DNA of 64,000 nucleotides. It comes from Gaiellasilicea sp963791905. Lineage in GTDB: Bacteria; Actinomycetota; Thermoleophilia; Gaiellales; Gaiellaceae. The position numbers were made by a program, and so were the translations under genes. The stretch's first letter is position 1, and each line of letters opens with the position of its first letter. Under the pieces are notes generated by a model that did not search any database, was not told where the DNA came from, and was given only the letters and a program-made list of their open reading frames with translations. The DNA lies in the NCBI GenBank assembly GCA_963791905.1, contig CAWBTX010000006.1, positions 744,001 through 808,000 on the forward strand, written 5' to 3'. Shown here in pieces: positions 54,135 to 63,308 of this stretch.

Positions 54135-54730
54135 CGCCGGCTCAACGCGCCCAGTGCGGCCTGCGTTCGCGGCGCGGCGCGATGTGCGAGCCGTTCGAGG
54201 TCGGTCACCGTGTCGATGTCGTCGGCGAGGTTGGGAATGACGGCTTCGGTCGCCTCGAGGCCGAGCGCGGTTGCGTGCTCGCGGAAGCGTCGGGCGCTGT
54301 CGGCGCCGTAGAGCGACGCGAACGCCGACGGCGTCGGCAGGGCGAGGGCGTTCGTCGTCCCGTCCTCGGCCTCGACGAAGCCGAACGCGCCGACCTCGGC
54401 CGCCGTGGCGAGTGTGCGCAGATCGTGGGGAACGACGCACGGGACGTCCGCGTTGACGACGATGGTCGGCTCGTCGGGCATGCCCAGGAGGCCTGCGGCC
54501 ACGGCCGGCCCCTGGCCGCCGCCGGGATCGAACACGACGTCGGCTCCGAGCTCTGCGGCGAGCTCGACCGCGGCTGCATCGGATGTCACCACCCGGGTCG
54601 GAGCGGTCGCCACGCACGCAGTCAGCACGTCGCCCAGCATCGCCAGCGCCAGCTGCGTGCGAAGCTCGTCGGGAACCTCGAGACGCTGCTTCCCGTCGGC
54701 GCCTTTGAACGGTACGACGATTGCGACCAT
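54131..54730 (-). CDS. cofC: 2-phospho-L-lactate/phosphoenolpyruvate guanylyltransferase CofC/FbiD
   Basis: This 199-aa nucleotidyltransferase activates the three-carbon acid with GTP. It has the N-terminal motif VVPFKGADGKQRLEVP (usually PxKxxxxGKSRL), FDPGGGQGPAVAAGLLG and VVNADVPCVVPHDL (metal site). It is the first gene of the four-gene F420 operon C-D-npdG-E and is divergent from the PolX-like gene, with only 23 bp between the starts. Confidence 0.92.
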   Translation of the reverse strand: MVAIVVPFKGADGKQRLEVPDELRTQLALAMLGDVLTACVATAPTRVVTSDAAAVELAAELGADVVFDPGGGQGPAVAAGLLGMPDEPTIVVNADVPCVVPHDLRTLATAAEVGAFGFVEAEDGTTNALALPTPSAFASLYGADSARRFREHATALGLEATEAVIPNLADDIDTVTDLERLAHRAAPRTQAALGALSRR

Positions 54731-54753
54731 CGCTCGGGAGAGACTATCCCTGG

Positions 54754-56369
54754 GTGGACAACGCCTTCCTCGCCGACCGGCTCGAGGCCCTCGCCGCGCT
54801 GCTCGACCTGGCGGGGTCGGGCTACTACACGGTCCGCGCCTATCGGCGCGCCGCGGATCTGATCCGCTCGACGCCGGTGGACGTCGTCGAGCTCGTGCGG
54901 GCCGGACGCGTTCGCGAGCTCGCCGGGATCGGGCCGGGGATCGAGGCGAGGTTGCGCGAGCTCGTGACGACTGGCGAGCTGGCCGAGCTGCAGGAGCTCG
55001 AAGACGAGGGGATGCCCGAGCTCGTCGGCGTGGGCAGGTTGCTCGGACTCTCGCCCAAGCGGATGCAGGAGCTCGGCAGCGCGCTCGGCGTTCGCACGGT
55101 TGCGGGGCTTCGCGAGGCGGCGGACGAGGGACGGCTCACGCAGGTTCCGGGCATCGGACCCAAGACCGCGGAGCGGATCCGCGTCGGTCTCGCGGAGGCT
55201 GCGACGGTACGGCCTCGCCGCGGGATGCTCCTCAACCGCGCCCAAGCGCTCGTCGGCGAGATCGCGGCGGCGCTCGACGGCGAGCCCGCCGGTGATCCGC
55301 GTCGAGGCTGCGACCTCTCGACCCGGTTCGCGGTCGTCGTGCGCGATGCCGATGCCCTCGACCGCTTCGGCCGGTTGCCGCAGATCGTCTCCGTGCTCGA
55401 CCGGTCGGCCGATCGGAGCGTGGGCGTCACGGCCGAGGGCTATCCGATCGAGGCCGTGTTCGCGCCGCCCGAGCGCTTCGGGACAGGACTCATGCGGGCG
55501 ACGGGATCGCCGGCGCTACGTCTCTGACCTGGAACCCCTGCCGGAAAGAGCCACTGAGATGGAGGTGTACACCTACATCGGTCGTCCGTTTCGGCCACCC
55601 GAGCTGCGGGAGGTCGACGCCGGCGATCCGCCCCCGGACCTGCTCCGCGTCGAGGATGTCCGCGGCGACCTCCACGTTCACACGACCGCTTCGGACGGCA
55701 AGGCGACGGTGTACGAGATGGGCCTGGCCGCGCAGGCCTTGGGCTACGAGTACATCGCGATCTGCGACCACACGCCGCGCCGTCAGCGTCGTACCCGGGC
55801 TGGACGCCGACGGCGTTCGCCGGCAAGGAGAGGAGATCGCGGAGGCGAACGAGCGTCTCGCGCCGTTCCGGATCCTGCGCGGGAGCGAGTGCGACATCTT
55901 GCCCGACGGGTCGCTCGATCTTCCCGACGACGTTCTCGCGGAGCTCGACTGGGTGCAGATCAGCCTGCATGCAGGACAGCGCTGGGGCCGCGACGCGCTG
56001 ACAAAGCGCGTCCTCGAGGCGATGCGCCAGGCGACGACGACGACGTCCGCCTGCTGCCTCTCACACCCGAAGGGCAGGATCCTGAACCACCGCCCCGAGA
56101 ACGCGCTCGACCTCGAGGAGGTGTTCGGGGTCGCGCTCGAGACGGGTGTCGCGCTCGAGATCAACGGCCTGCCGGCCCGGCTCGACCTCTCGGCCGAGCA
56201 CGCGCGCGACGCTCTGGCGGCCGGGGTGCCGCTCGTCTGCTCCACTGATGCGCATTCGGTCCGCGGGCTCGGCAACATGGAGCTGTCGGTGCTGACCGCG
56301 AGACGGGCGGGCGCGCCGAGCGGCTCGGTCGTCAATACGCGGCCGCTGAGTGAGCTCTTGCGCGGCTGA
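54754..56369 (+). CDS. PolX-like protein: HhH, degenerate polymerase-beta palm and PHP domain, with two single-base frameshifts
   Basis: This protein of about 537 aa starts at GTG 54754. The N-terminal 8-kDa-like domain and two helix-hairpin-helix motifs (VRELAGIGPGIEARLREL, LTQVPGIGPKTAERIRVG) are normal. The palm shows AGDPRRGCDLSTRFAVVV where active PolX has a G-S-x-R-R-G...G-D-x-D motif, so both catalytic Asp are missing. The PHP domain is intact: GDLHVHTTASDG, AICDHTP, RGSECDILPDG, SLHAGQ, SHPKGRIL and STDAHSVRGL. Frames break near 55510 and 55782, each by one extra base. It is probably a PHP phosphoesterase or 3'-5' nuclease rather than a polymerase. Confidence 0.82.
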
Positions 56370-56371
56370 GG

Positions 56372-56653
56372 TCAGGCTGCCGTCGCGCCGCCCGGGCCGC
56401 GCTCGGAGTACTCGCGCACCTCGAACCAGTGCGTGTCGCGAAGCGCGTCGGCGATCTCGGGCTCGGTGTGAGCGGCGTAGAAGACGTGATGCTCGAGGTC
56501 GCAGCAGATGGCGACCTCGCTCAGCGTGATCTGGCCGATCTTCCGCAGCGCCTCGACCGGCAGCTGCGCCTCGGCGACGCTGTAGTGCTTGAACTGGAGA
56601 TCCGGCGCGAGCTCCATCAGCATCGGCCAGTCCGGACACGTACGGGAGCTCAT
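56372..56653 (-). CDS. conserved-looking 93-aa protein of unknown function
   Basis: The ATG at 56653 overlaps the stop of the ABC ATPase gene (ATGA), so it is cotranscribed with it. The protein reads MSSRTCPDWPMLMELAPDLQ, FKHYSVAEAQLPVEALRKIG, QITLSEVAICCDLEHHVFYA and ends acidic then Gly-rich. Three Cys and several His could bind a metal, but no motif is decisive. No membrane segment is seen and I recognise no family. Confidence 0.7.
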   Translation of the reverse strand: MSSRTCPDWPMLMELAPDLQFKHYSVAEAQLPVEALRKIGQITLSEVAICCDLEHHVFYAAHTEPEIADALRDTHWFEVREYSERGPGGATAA

Positions 56654-57855
56654 CGCGCCTCGGATTTCTCCTCGAGCGCCCAGCTCCCTTCCAGCCGCAC
56701 GACGCCGCCCTCGTGACCGCCCGGATAGACGAGGAAGGTCAAGGCGTCGTCGAGCCAGTGCAGCAGGCGTCCCCCCGCTGCGTCGCTGAGACCAAGTCTC
56801 AAGTGAAAGCGGCCGTCGGAGAGTGGGAGGCTGTCGATGTCGTACCGGAGCGCGTGCTCGCCGCCGTCGTGCCAGCCGAGGTCGGCCGTGTCGACGGCGT
56901 CCGAGGCGACGAGCAGGCCGGCGTCGTCGCGAAGCTCGAGCTGGAGGCGCGGCGCCGACACACCGGGCTCGACGGCGACACGAAGTCTGAGCGAGAACGG
57001 CTCGCCCGAGAGGAATTGCCGTCGTTCCTCGCCTTCCGGCCCCAGGAGCCGCGCCTGCGTGATCTCGGCGTCGCCGGTGCCCCATTCCCGCAGCCCCGCG
57101 GCGCGCTCGGCCGGATCCGCGTCCGCAGCGAGGACACGCCGGTAGAGGACGAGCGCCTCGTGGGTCGGGCCGTCGAACTCCAGGTGGCCGTCGCGGAGCA
57201 GCACGGCCCGCTCGCAGAGCCGCTCGACCTGCCCGGCGTCGTGCGAGACGAACACGATCGTGCCGCCGCGCTGCTTGAACTCGAAGATCTTGGCGAAGCA
57301 CTTGCGCTGGAAGGCCTCGTCGCCCACCGCGAACACCTCGTCCAGCAGCAGCACATCTGCGTCCAGATGCGCCGCGATGGCAAAGCCCAGCCGCATGTAC
57401 ATCCCGGACGAGTACGTCCGCACGGGCCGGTCGATCGACTCCTCGAGCTCGGCGAACGCGACGATCTCGTCGAAGCGCTCGCGAATCTCGGCGCGCCGCA
57501 GGCCGTACATCGCGCCGTTGAGGAAGACGTTCTCGCGGCCGCTGAAGTCGGGGTGGAAGCCCGCGCCGAGCTCGAGGAGCGAGCCGATCCGCCCGCCCAC
57601 GGCGATCGTGCCGGTCGTCGGCTTGATGATCCCGGCGACGAGTCGGAGGAGCGTCGACTTCCCCGAGCCGTTCCGCCCGATCAGCCCGACCGCCTCACCC
57701 GGTTGGACGGCGACCGAGACGTCGGTGAGCGCCAACACGTCGGTGGGCTCGGTGCGGCCGCGGAAGACGAACAGCTCCTTCAGCGTGCGCGCCTGGCGTG
57801 CGTGGACGCGGAATCGCCGCGAGACCGCGTCGGCGCGGATCTCCCCGGTTCTCAC
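56650..57855 (-). CDS. polysaccharide ABC exporter ATPase (Wzt/TagH-like) with glycan-binding C-terminus
   Basis: This 401-aa protein has an ATPase at residues 1-240 with Walker A GLIGRNGSGKSTLL, signature TYSSGMYMRLGFA, Walker B VLLLDEVFAVGD and H-loop VSHDAGQV. Residues about 255-395 form a Wzt_C-like beta-sandwich (EGEERRQFLSGEPFSLRLRV) that in relatives reads the glycan end. It exports O-antigen- or teichoic-type polymers with the permease at 60574-61374, which lies 2.7 kb away beyond two haem genes. The GTG at 57855 overlaps the hemH stop. Confidence 0.9.
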   Translation of the reverse strand: MRTGEIRADAVSRRFRVHARQARTLKELFVFRGRTEPTDVLALTDVSVAVQPGEAVGLIGRNGSGKSTLLRLVAGIIKPTTGTIAVGGRIGSLLELGAGFHPDFSGRENVFLNGAMYGLRRAEIRERFDEIVAFAELEESIDRPVRTYSSGMYMRLGFAIAAHLDADVLLLDEVFAVGDEAFQRKCFAKIFEFKQRGGTIVFVSHDAGQVERLCERAVLLRDGHLEFDGPTHEALVLYRRVLAADADPAERAAGLREWGTGDAEITQARLLGPEGEERRQFLSGEPFSLRLRVAVEPGVSAPRLQLELRDDAGLLVASDAVDTADLGWHDGGEHALRYDIDSLPLSDGRFHLRLGLSDAAGGRLLHWLDDALTFLVYPGGHEGGVVRLEGSWALEEKSEAR

Positions 57856-58736
57856 GTGACGGACGGTACCGCTGCGGCCTGCCGGACGAGGCCTGCGAGG
57901 ACCCCGATGAAGTCCGGGTCTGCGTTCGGCATCGCCATCCGTGCGAGACGGATGCCGAGCTCCTTCGCCTTCTGCGCGGCTTCGGTGTCGAGATCCCAGC
58001 GGATCTCGAGGTGGTCGGAGACGAAGCCGACCGGGCAGAGCAGGACGTCACCCACGCCGTCGGCGGCGAGTACGTCCAGGTGCTCGAGGATGTCGGGCCC
58101 GAGCCATGGCTCGCCCGTCGGCGACGCGCTCTGGTACGAGAACGACCACGCGCCGAGCTGCGCGCGCTCGGCGATCAGGCTCGCCGACTCGAGGAGCTCG
58201 TCCTGGTACGGGTCGCCCTCGTCGAGGATCCGAGCGGGGAGCGAGTGCGCGGTGAAGACGACGTGTTTGTGTCTCTCCGGAACGAGCCGCTCGGCGACGA
58301 GCGCGACGAATCCTGAGTCGGCGCCCCAGCGCTCGACGAAGCGAAGCTCGGCGCGCCCCGCGAGCGCCTCTTCCAGGAGGCCGCGGTACTTCTCGATCGA
58401 CAGCGACGAGTAGTGCGGAGCGAGGACGAGCCCGACGACGGTCGTGGCACCGGCGTCGAGCGCCCGCTCGACCGCCTCGGCGATCCGAGGCTGCCAATGG
58501 CGCATGCCGGTGAAGACCGGGATGCCGAGCTCCTCCTGCAGAGCGGCGCGGGTCGCCTCCGTGATCTCGTTCAGGGGGTTCGAGTCCTCGATCCCGAGCC
58601 GTCGGTACCGCTCGACGAGGCCCGCGAGGTGCTCGGGCGAGATCGGTCGGCCGCCGCGGATGTCCGCGTAGTAGGCGGGGACGTCGTCGACGCGGTCGGG
58701 CGACCCGTAGGCCATCAGTACGACCGCAACGTTCAT
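57852..58736 (-). CDS. hemH: ferrochelatase (probably coproporphyrin III ferrochelatase)
   Basis: This 294-aa enzyme inserts iron into a porphyrin. It begins VAVVLMAYGSPDRVDDVPAY and has TGMRHWQPRIAEAVERAL, LVLAPHYSSLSIEKY, VFTAHSLPARILDEGDPYQD (catalytic His in AHSLP) and FVSDHLEIRWDLDTEA. In actinobacteria and firmicutes this family acts on coproporphyrin III (CpfC); the pathway is inferred. It overlaps hemE at the start and the ABC ATPase at the end. Confidence 0.94.
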   Translation of the reverse strand: MNVAVVLMAYGSPDRVDDVPAYYADIRGGRPISPEHLAGLVERYRRLGIEDSNPLNEITEATRAALQEELGIPVFTGMRHWQPRIAEAVERALDAGATTVVGLVLAPHYSSLSIEKYRGLLEEALAGRAELRFVERWGADSGFVALVAERLVPERHKHVVFTAHSLPARILDEGDPYQDELLESASLIAERAQLGAWSFSYQSASPTGEPWLGPDILEHLDVLAADGVGDVLLCPVGFVSDHLEIRWDLDTEAAQKAKELGIRLARMAMPNADPDFIGVLAGLVRQAAAVPSVT

Positions 58737-59779
58737 GCGGGCACCCGCGCCGTCTGCTCGTGCACGAGCTCACGAAGCCGTCCCAGAACGTCCGGGTCCG
58801 TACCGGGCATGACGCCGTGGCCGAGGTTGAAGATGTGGCCCGGCCTGCCCGCTGCTCGCGCGAGCACATCGAGCGCCGCCTGCTCGACGCGCTCCCATGG
58901 CCCGAAGAGGAGCGCGCCGTCTAGGTTGCCCTGCACGCCGTGGTCGTCGCCGACGACCTCCCAGCCCCAGTCGAGCGGGATCCGCCAGTCCAGGCCGATG
59001 ACGTCGCCGCCCGCGGCGGCCATCTGCGAGAGGAGCGTCGCGGTGCCGGTGCCGAAGTGGATCGTCGGGCAGTCGACGGCGGCGAGGATCTGCGCGGAGT
59101 ACGGCTGGACGAACTCCTCGTAGTCGGCCGGCGAGAGCGCGCCGACCCACGAGTCGAAGAGCTGGATCACGTCTGCACCCGCCTGCACCTTCGCCGCGAT
59201 GTACGGCGCGAACGTCGCCGTCAGCTTCTCCATCAGCGCCTGCCAGAGCGCCGGCTCGGCGTACATCATGCGCTTCACCTCGAGGAACTCGCGGCTGGGC
59301 TTGCCCTCGACGAGGTAGCCGGCGACCGTGAACGGGCCGCCGCAGAAGCCGATCACCGCCTGGTCGGATCGGAGCTCGCGGCGCACGAGCGAGACGGCCT
59401 CGAGGATGAAGGGCACGGACTCCTCGGGGGCGGGGGTTCGCAGCGCCTCGACCTGCTCCCATGTACGGATCGGCTCGGCGACGACGGGGCCGACGTTCTC
59501 GACGAGGTCGACGTCGACCCCCATCCCGAGCACCGGGAGCATGATGTCGGCGAACATCACGGCCGCGTCGACGTCGTGGCGGCGCACCGGCTGCAGCGTC
59601 ACCTCGGCGCAGAGCTCGGGCTCGCGACAGACCTCAAAGAGCGTGTGCGTCTCGCGGATCGCGCGGTACTCCGGCAGCGAGCGGCCCGCCTGGCGCATGA
59701 ACCAGACCGGTGTCCGCTCGGTCGGCTCGAGCCGGGCGGCGCGAACGAGAAGCGGCGCGGAATCGGACGTTAGTGACAC
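58733..59779 (-). CDS. hemE: uroporphyrinogen decarboxylase
   Basis: This 348-aa enzyme converts uroporphyrinogen III to coproporphyrinogen III. The N-terminal signature is TPVWFMRQAGRSLPEYRAIR, with FADIMLPVLGMGVDVDL and IGFCGGPFTVAGYLVEGKPS. The active-site Asp is in VMFADIML, and the ending is NLGHGVMPGTDPDVLGRL. The start is GTG 59779, six bases from a TAGCCT hexamer that overlaps the -10-like element of the divergent gene. It is cotranscribed with hemH. Confidence 0.95.
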   Translation of the reverse strand: MSLTSDSAPLLVRAARLEPTERTPVWFMRQAGRSLPEYRAIRETHTLFEVCREPELCAEVTLQPVRRHDVDAAVMFADIMLPVLGMGVDVDLVENVGPVVAEPIRTWEQVEALRTPAPEESVPFILEAVSLVRRELRSDQAVIGFCGGPFTVAGYLVEGKPSREFLEVKRMMYAEPALWQALMEKLTATFAPYIAAKVQAGADVIQLFDSWVGALSPADYEEFVQPYSAQILAAVDCPTIHFGTGTATLLSQMAAAGGDVIGLDWRIPLDWGWEVVGDDHGVQGNLDGALLFGPWERVEQAALDVLARAAGRPGHIFNLGHGVMPGTDPDVLGRLRELVHEQTARVPA

Positions 59780-59800
59780 GGAAGTAGGCTATCCCGCGCC

Positions 59801-60611
59801 ATGGAGAGGGTCGGCGAGCATCCCGTTCCGGCCGGCCCGCTCGCGGTCCGGTGGCTCGGCTACGAACTGCCGCCGCTTCGAGCCGGAGAGCTGGTGACAG
59901 TGCGGCTTCGCCTCGAGAACGCCGGCTCGGCGACGTGGCGGTCCCGTGTGCTGGTCTCGTGCCACTGGCTCGACGACCGCGGCAACGCGATCGACTGGGA
60001 CGGACCGCGAACGGCGTTGCCGCACGACGTTCCGCCCGGCGAGGAGGCCCAGGTGGCGGCAAGCGTGCGCGTGACGCATCCGCCGGGCGCGTACCGCCTC
60101 GCGTTCGACCTTGTCGAAGAGTTCCGCTTCTGGTTCGCGGAGGTCGGCTCGCACGTCCTCGAGCTCGACGTCGACGTTCGGCCGAGGATCGACGAGCGCC
60201 GGCTCGCCGTCGTTGTCCACGAAGGGCGGGATGCGAGCACCGAGGCCGCGCTCGCGGCGCAGGAGGAGCCCCTTGTCGAAAGCGACGCGGTCGCGACCGC
60301 GCACCTCGTCGCGGGTGCGCTCCCCGAGCCGGACTGGTCGCGGCGCATCCTCGATGCGCATGCCGAGGGCTTCGCCGCCGTCGGCGGCTCGATCGACGGG
60401 CGGACGCGAGTTGGCGCCCTGGCGCTCGGCCGGAGGGCGCAATCCGGCGTTCCCGCATCCGCTCCTGCTGCCCTCCGTGCTCGACGGCTTCGAGCTGCGT
60501 GAGCACGCCGGCCTGCCGGCCTACTTCCCGGAGCGCGTCCAGAACGGGGAGCCCTGGCTCTTCGACGGCCGGATCAGACTTCGACTGCGACGCGATCGTC
60601 CACGCGGGTGA
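59801..60611 (+). CDS. beta-sandwich protein of unknown function, with a frameshift and a ragged 3-prime end
   Basis: The first part, from ATG 59801, is an Ig-like domain (LVTVRLRLENAGSATWRSRV, GPRTALPHDVPPGEEAQVAA, HPPGAYRLAFDLVEEFRFWF) of the sort found attached to glycosyltransferases. It is followed by an unassigned region (LEPDWSRRILDAHAEGFAAV-like). Near 60425 the frame changes to GGRNPAFPHPLLLPSVLDGF and ELREHAGLPAYFPERVQNGE. It ends 38 bases inside the convergent permease gene, which suggests the original C-terminus is lost. It probably belongs to surface-glycan assembly by context. Confidence 0.6.
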
Positions 60612-61374
60612 AGACGAACGCGCCGATCGCGAGCGAGACGACCGCCGAGACCGCGAGGTAGACGGCGTCGGCTGTGTCGGGCGCCGTGCCGAAGAAGAGC
60701 GGCTGCCGCACGGACTCGACCGCCGGTGTCAGGAAGTTGCCCCAGTGGATGAGGTCGACGAGCCGCGGGTGATCCTCGACGCCGGGCACGTTCTCGAGCG
60801 AGTAGAGAATCGGCGTCAGGAAGAACCACGGCAGCAGGAGCGCCGTCACCAGGTGCTCGACGTCGCGGTAGAGGGCGTTCAGCGACGCCACGGCCAGCGA
60901 GAGCCCCGCGACGAGGCAGACCACGAGCGCCGAGAGCGGGATCGACATCCAGACGGTGTCGCGCGCCTCCGGCAGGTAGACCAGGCTGAGCCCGATCACG
61001 ATCGCGAGCATCACGACGAAGCTGACGAGCTGCGACGCCACCATCGCGAGCGGCACGAGCTGCCGCGGGAAGCGCACCTTGCGGATCAGATTCGCGTTCT
61101 CGATCAGGCTCCTCGAAGCCGCCTGCAGCGACGTCGAGAAGAACACCCAGACCGGGAGGCCCGCGAGCAGGAAGAGCCAGTAGTGCTCGTAGTCGACGGC
61201 CTGCACCTTCAGCAGCACCGAGAACACGAGCAGGTAGACGAGCATCAGCACGATCGGGTGCGCGAGCGACCACAGCAGGCCGAGCGCGGAGCCCTTGTAC
61301 TTCGCGCGCAGGTCGCGGCGGAAGAGGCTGCCGAAGAGCTCGCGGTAGCGGAAGAGATCCGTGTAGGTCGTCAC
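60574..61374 (-). CDS. polysaccharide ABC exporter permease (Wzm/TagG-like)
   Basis: This 266-aa ABC-2 type permease has six predicted helices and an N-terminal amphipathic start (TDLFRYRELFGSLFRRDLRA, then KYKGSALGLLWSLAHPIVLM). The loop LIENANLIRKVRFPRQLVPL is characteristic of polysaccharide exporters. It starts at GTG 61374. It partners with the Wzt-like ATPase at 56650-57855. Confidence 0.92.
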   Translation of the reverse strand: MTTYTDLFRYRELFGSLFRRDLRAKYKGSALGLLWSLAHPIVLMLVYLLVFSVLLKVQAVDYEHYWLFLLAGLPVWVFFSTSLQAASRSLIENANLIRKVRFPRQLVPLAMVASQLVSFVVMLAIVIGLSLVYLPEARDTVWMSIPLSALVVCLVAGLSLAVASLNALYRDVEHLVTALLLPWFFLTPILYSLENVPGVEDHPRLVDLIHWGNFLTPAVESVRQPLFFGTAPDTADAVYLAVSAVVSLAIGAFVFTRVDDRVAVEV

Positions 61375-61459
61375 TGGTCGCCTTTAGTCTAGGAGCCATC
61401 GTGGCTGCTCCCGTGGCTCCACACAGAGCCCTTACAGGCCTCGCCTACCCTTCCCTCAC

Positions 61460-63278
61460 GTGAGCGCGGCCGTCACGATCGCGGCCTTCCCGGTCGCCGC
61501 CCTCGTCATCTGGGCGCTCCTGCGTTCCCAGGTCGGCGGTCGTCTCGTCGCCCAGCCGACGGGAGAGCGCTGGCACGACGAGGTGACGCCCAGCTTCGGC
61601 GGGATCGGGATCTTCCTCGGGCTCCTCGCCGGGCTCGGGGCAGCCGTCGCCGCGGGGGCGGTCGATGCGAGCTCGGAGCTGCTCGGCGTCACCGCCGGCT
61701 GCACGATTCTCTTCCTGGCGGGTCTCGCGGACGACCTGCGCGAGCTGCCGCCGCTCGCGAAGCTCGCGGCGCAGGTCGGTGCGGCCGCGATCGTCCTCGC
61801 AAGTGGGCTGACGGTCGAGGTGATCGACTCCGACCTGCTCGCCGCTGCGGTCGGGCTGCTCTGGCTCGTCGGGATCACGAACGCCTTCAATCTTCTGGAC
61901 AACATGGACGGGCTCGCGGCGACGCTCGCGGTCGTCGCGTGCGCCACCTTCGCGGTCGACTCGATCGCGGAGAACCCGGAGAGCCTCGCGGCTGTGCTGG
62001 CGCTCTCGCTCGGCTTCGCCTGCGCCGCCTTCCTCCCGTTCAACCTGCGGCCGGGTCGCCGGGCGGTCGTCTTCATGGGCGACTCCGGCAGCCAGGTGAT
62101 CGGGTTCGGGCTCGCGTCTCTCGCGCTCGCGTCGAGCTGGACGACCGCGGGCGCGACGCTCGCGACGGTGCTCCTGCCCTTGCTCGTGCTCGCGATCCCG
62201 ATCCTCGACACGACGCTCGTCACCGTCCGGCGCGCGCTCGAGCGCCGTCCGATCGCGCAGGGCGGCAAGGATCACTCCTCGCACCGGCTCGTCTACTACG
62301 GCCTGAGCGAGCAGCAGGCGGTCGCCGCGCTTGCGCTGCTCGCGACGCTGCTCGGGCTGACTGCGCTCGCGTACAACGTCCTCGACGACGGCCGCGTCAC
62401 CGCGTTCGGCGTTCTCCTCTCCTTTGTCGTGCTCGTCCAGTTCGGGAGCTTTCTCACCGACCTCGAGGAGCGCTCGCGGCGAGACGAGCCGGGCCCGCCG
62501 CCGTCGCTCCTTCGCGCGCTCGTCTCGCAGCCGCGCCGGCTCGTGGAGGTGCTCGTCGACTTCGCGATCATCTGCGCCTCGTTCCTCGTCGCCTACCTGC
62601 TCCAGGTGGACGGCAGGGGCACCGAGGTGCAGCGCGCGGTCTTCCTCGCGGCGCTGCCGATCCTGCTCGCGGTGCGCTACGTCCTCTTCGTGCTGGCGGG
62701 GATCTACCGGCGCGTCTGGCGGTTCGCGTCGCCACGCGACCTCGTCGCGATCGTCGTCGCGACGGCGCTGTCGGTTCCGATCACGATCGCGATCGTCGCG
62801 AATACGCAGTCGCTCGCCGGCTTCCCGCTCGAGATCTTCCTCGTCGACGCGCTGCTCTGCTCGATGCTCGTCGCGGGCTCGCGGCTCGCGATTCGCGTCG
62901 CTCCCGAGTTGCTGGCGGCGGCCAAGGGCGGCGGCGGCGACCGCGTGCTCGTCGTCGGCGCCGGGCGGTCGGGCCGAAGCCTGGTGCGCGAGCTCCGCGA
63001 GACGCCCGACCAGCGCGTGATCGGCTTCCTGGACGACAACCCCTCGGTCCGGCGCCGTCACGTTCTCGGCGTGAAGGTGCTCGGCCGGCTCGACGAGGCT
63101 GCGGAGCTGCTCGAGACGGCGCGGCCCGACGAGGTGCTCGTGACGATTCCCGACGTGCCCAATGATCGGCTCGACGCGGTCCTGCAGGGCGTGTGCCGAG
63201 GCGGGCGTGCCCTGCAGGCTCGTGCGGCGCCGGACGGAGACGACCCGGCCGCCGCTGCTCGGAGTCCCCGCAGAGTGA
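61460..63278 (+). CDS. fusion of WecA/MraY-type sugar-phosphate transferase with CapD-type NAD-binding domain, one frameshift
   Basis: The product is about 605 aa. Residues 1-330 are a polyprenyl-phosphate sugar-1-phosphate transferase with SFGGIGIFLG, NAFNLLDNMDGLAA, VFMGDSGSQVIGFG and KDHSSHRLV. Residues about 370-480 are four helices, and about 490-600 a Rossmann domain (RVLVVGAGRSGRSLVRELRE, VIGFLDDNPSVRRRHVLGVK) like the N-terminal half of CapD/FlaA1. The epimerase half is absent. An extra G near 63190 breaks the frame; corrected, it ends TRPPLLGVPAE at TGA 63276. GTG 61460 lies eight bases after TACCCT. It likely starts glycan chains on the lipid carrier. Confidence 0.85.
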
Positions 63279-63281
63279 GCG

Positions 63282-63302
63282 CGCCCGCGCTTCGCGCGGG
63301 CG
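63282..63302 (+). terminator. hairpin after the WecA-CapD gene
   Basis: A perfect 9-bp GC stem CGCCCGCGC / GCGCGGGCG with a TTC loop begins three bases after the stop and is followed by TTAAG. Confidence 0.6.
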
Positions 63303-63308
63303 TTAAGA

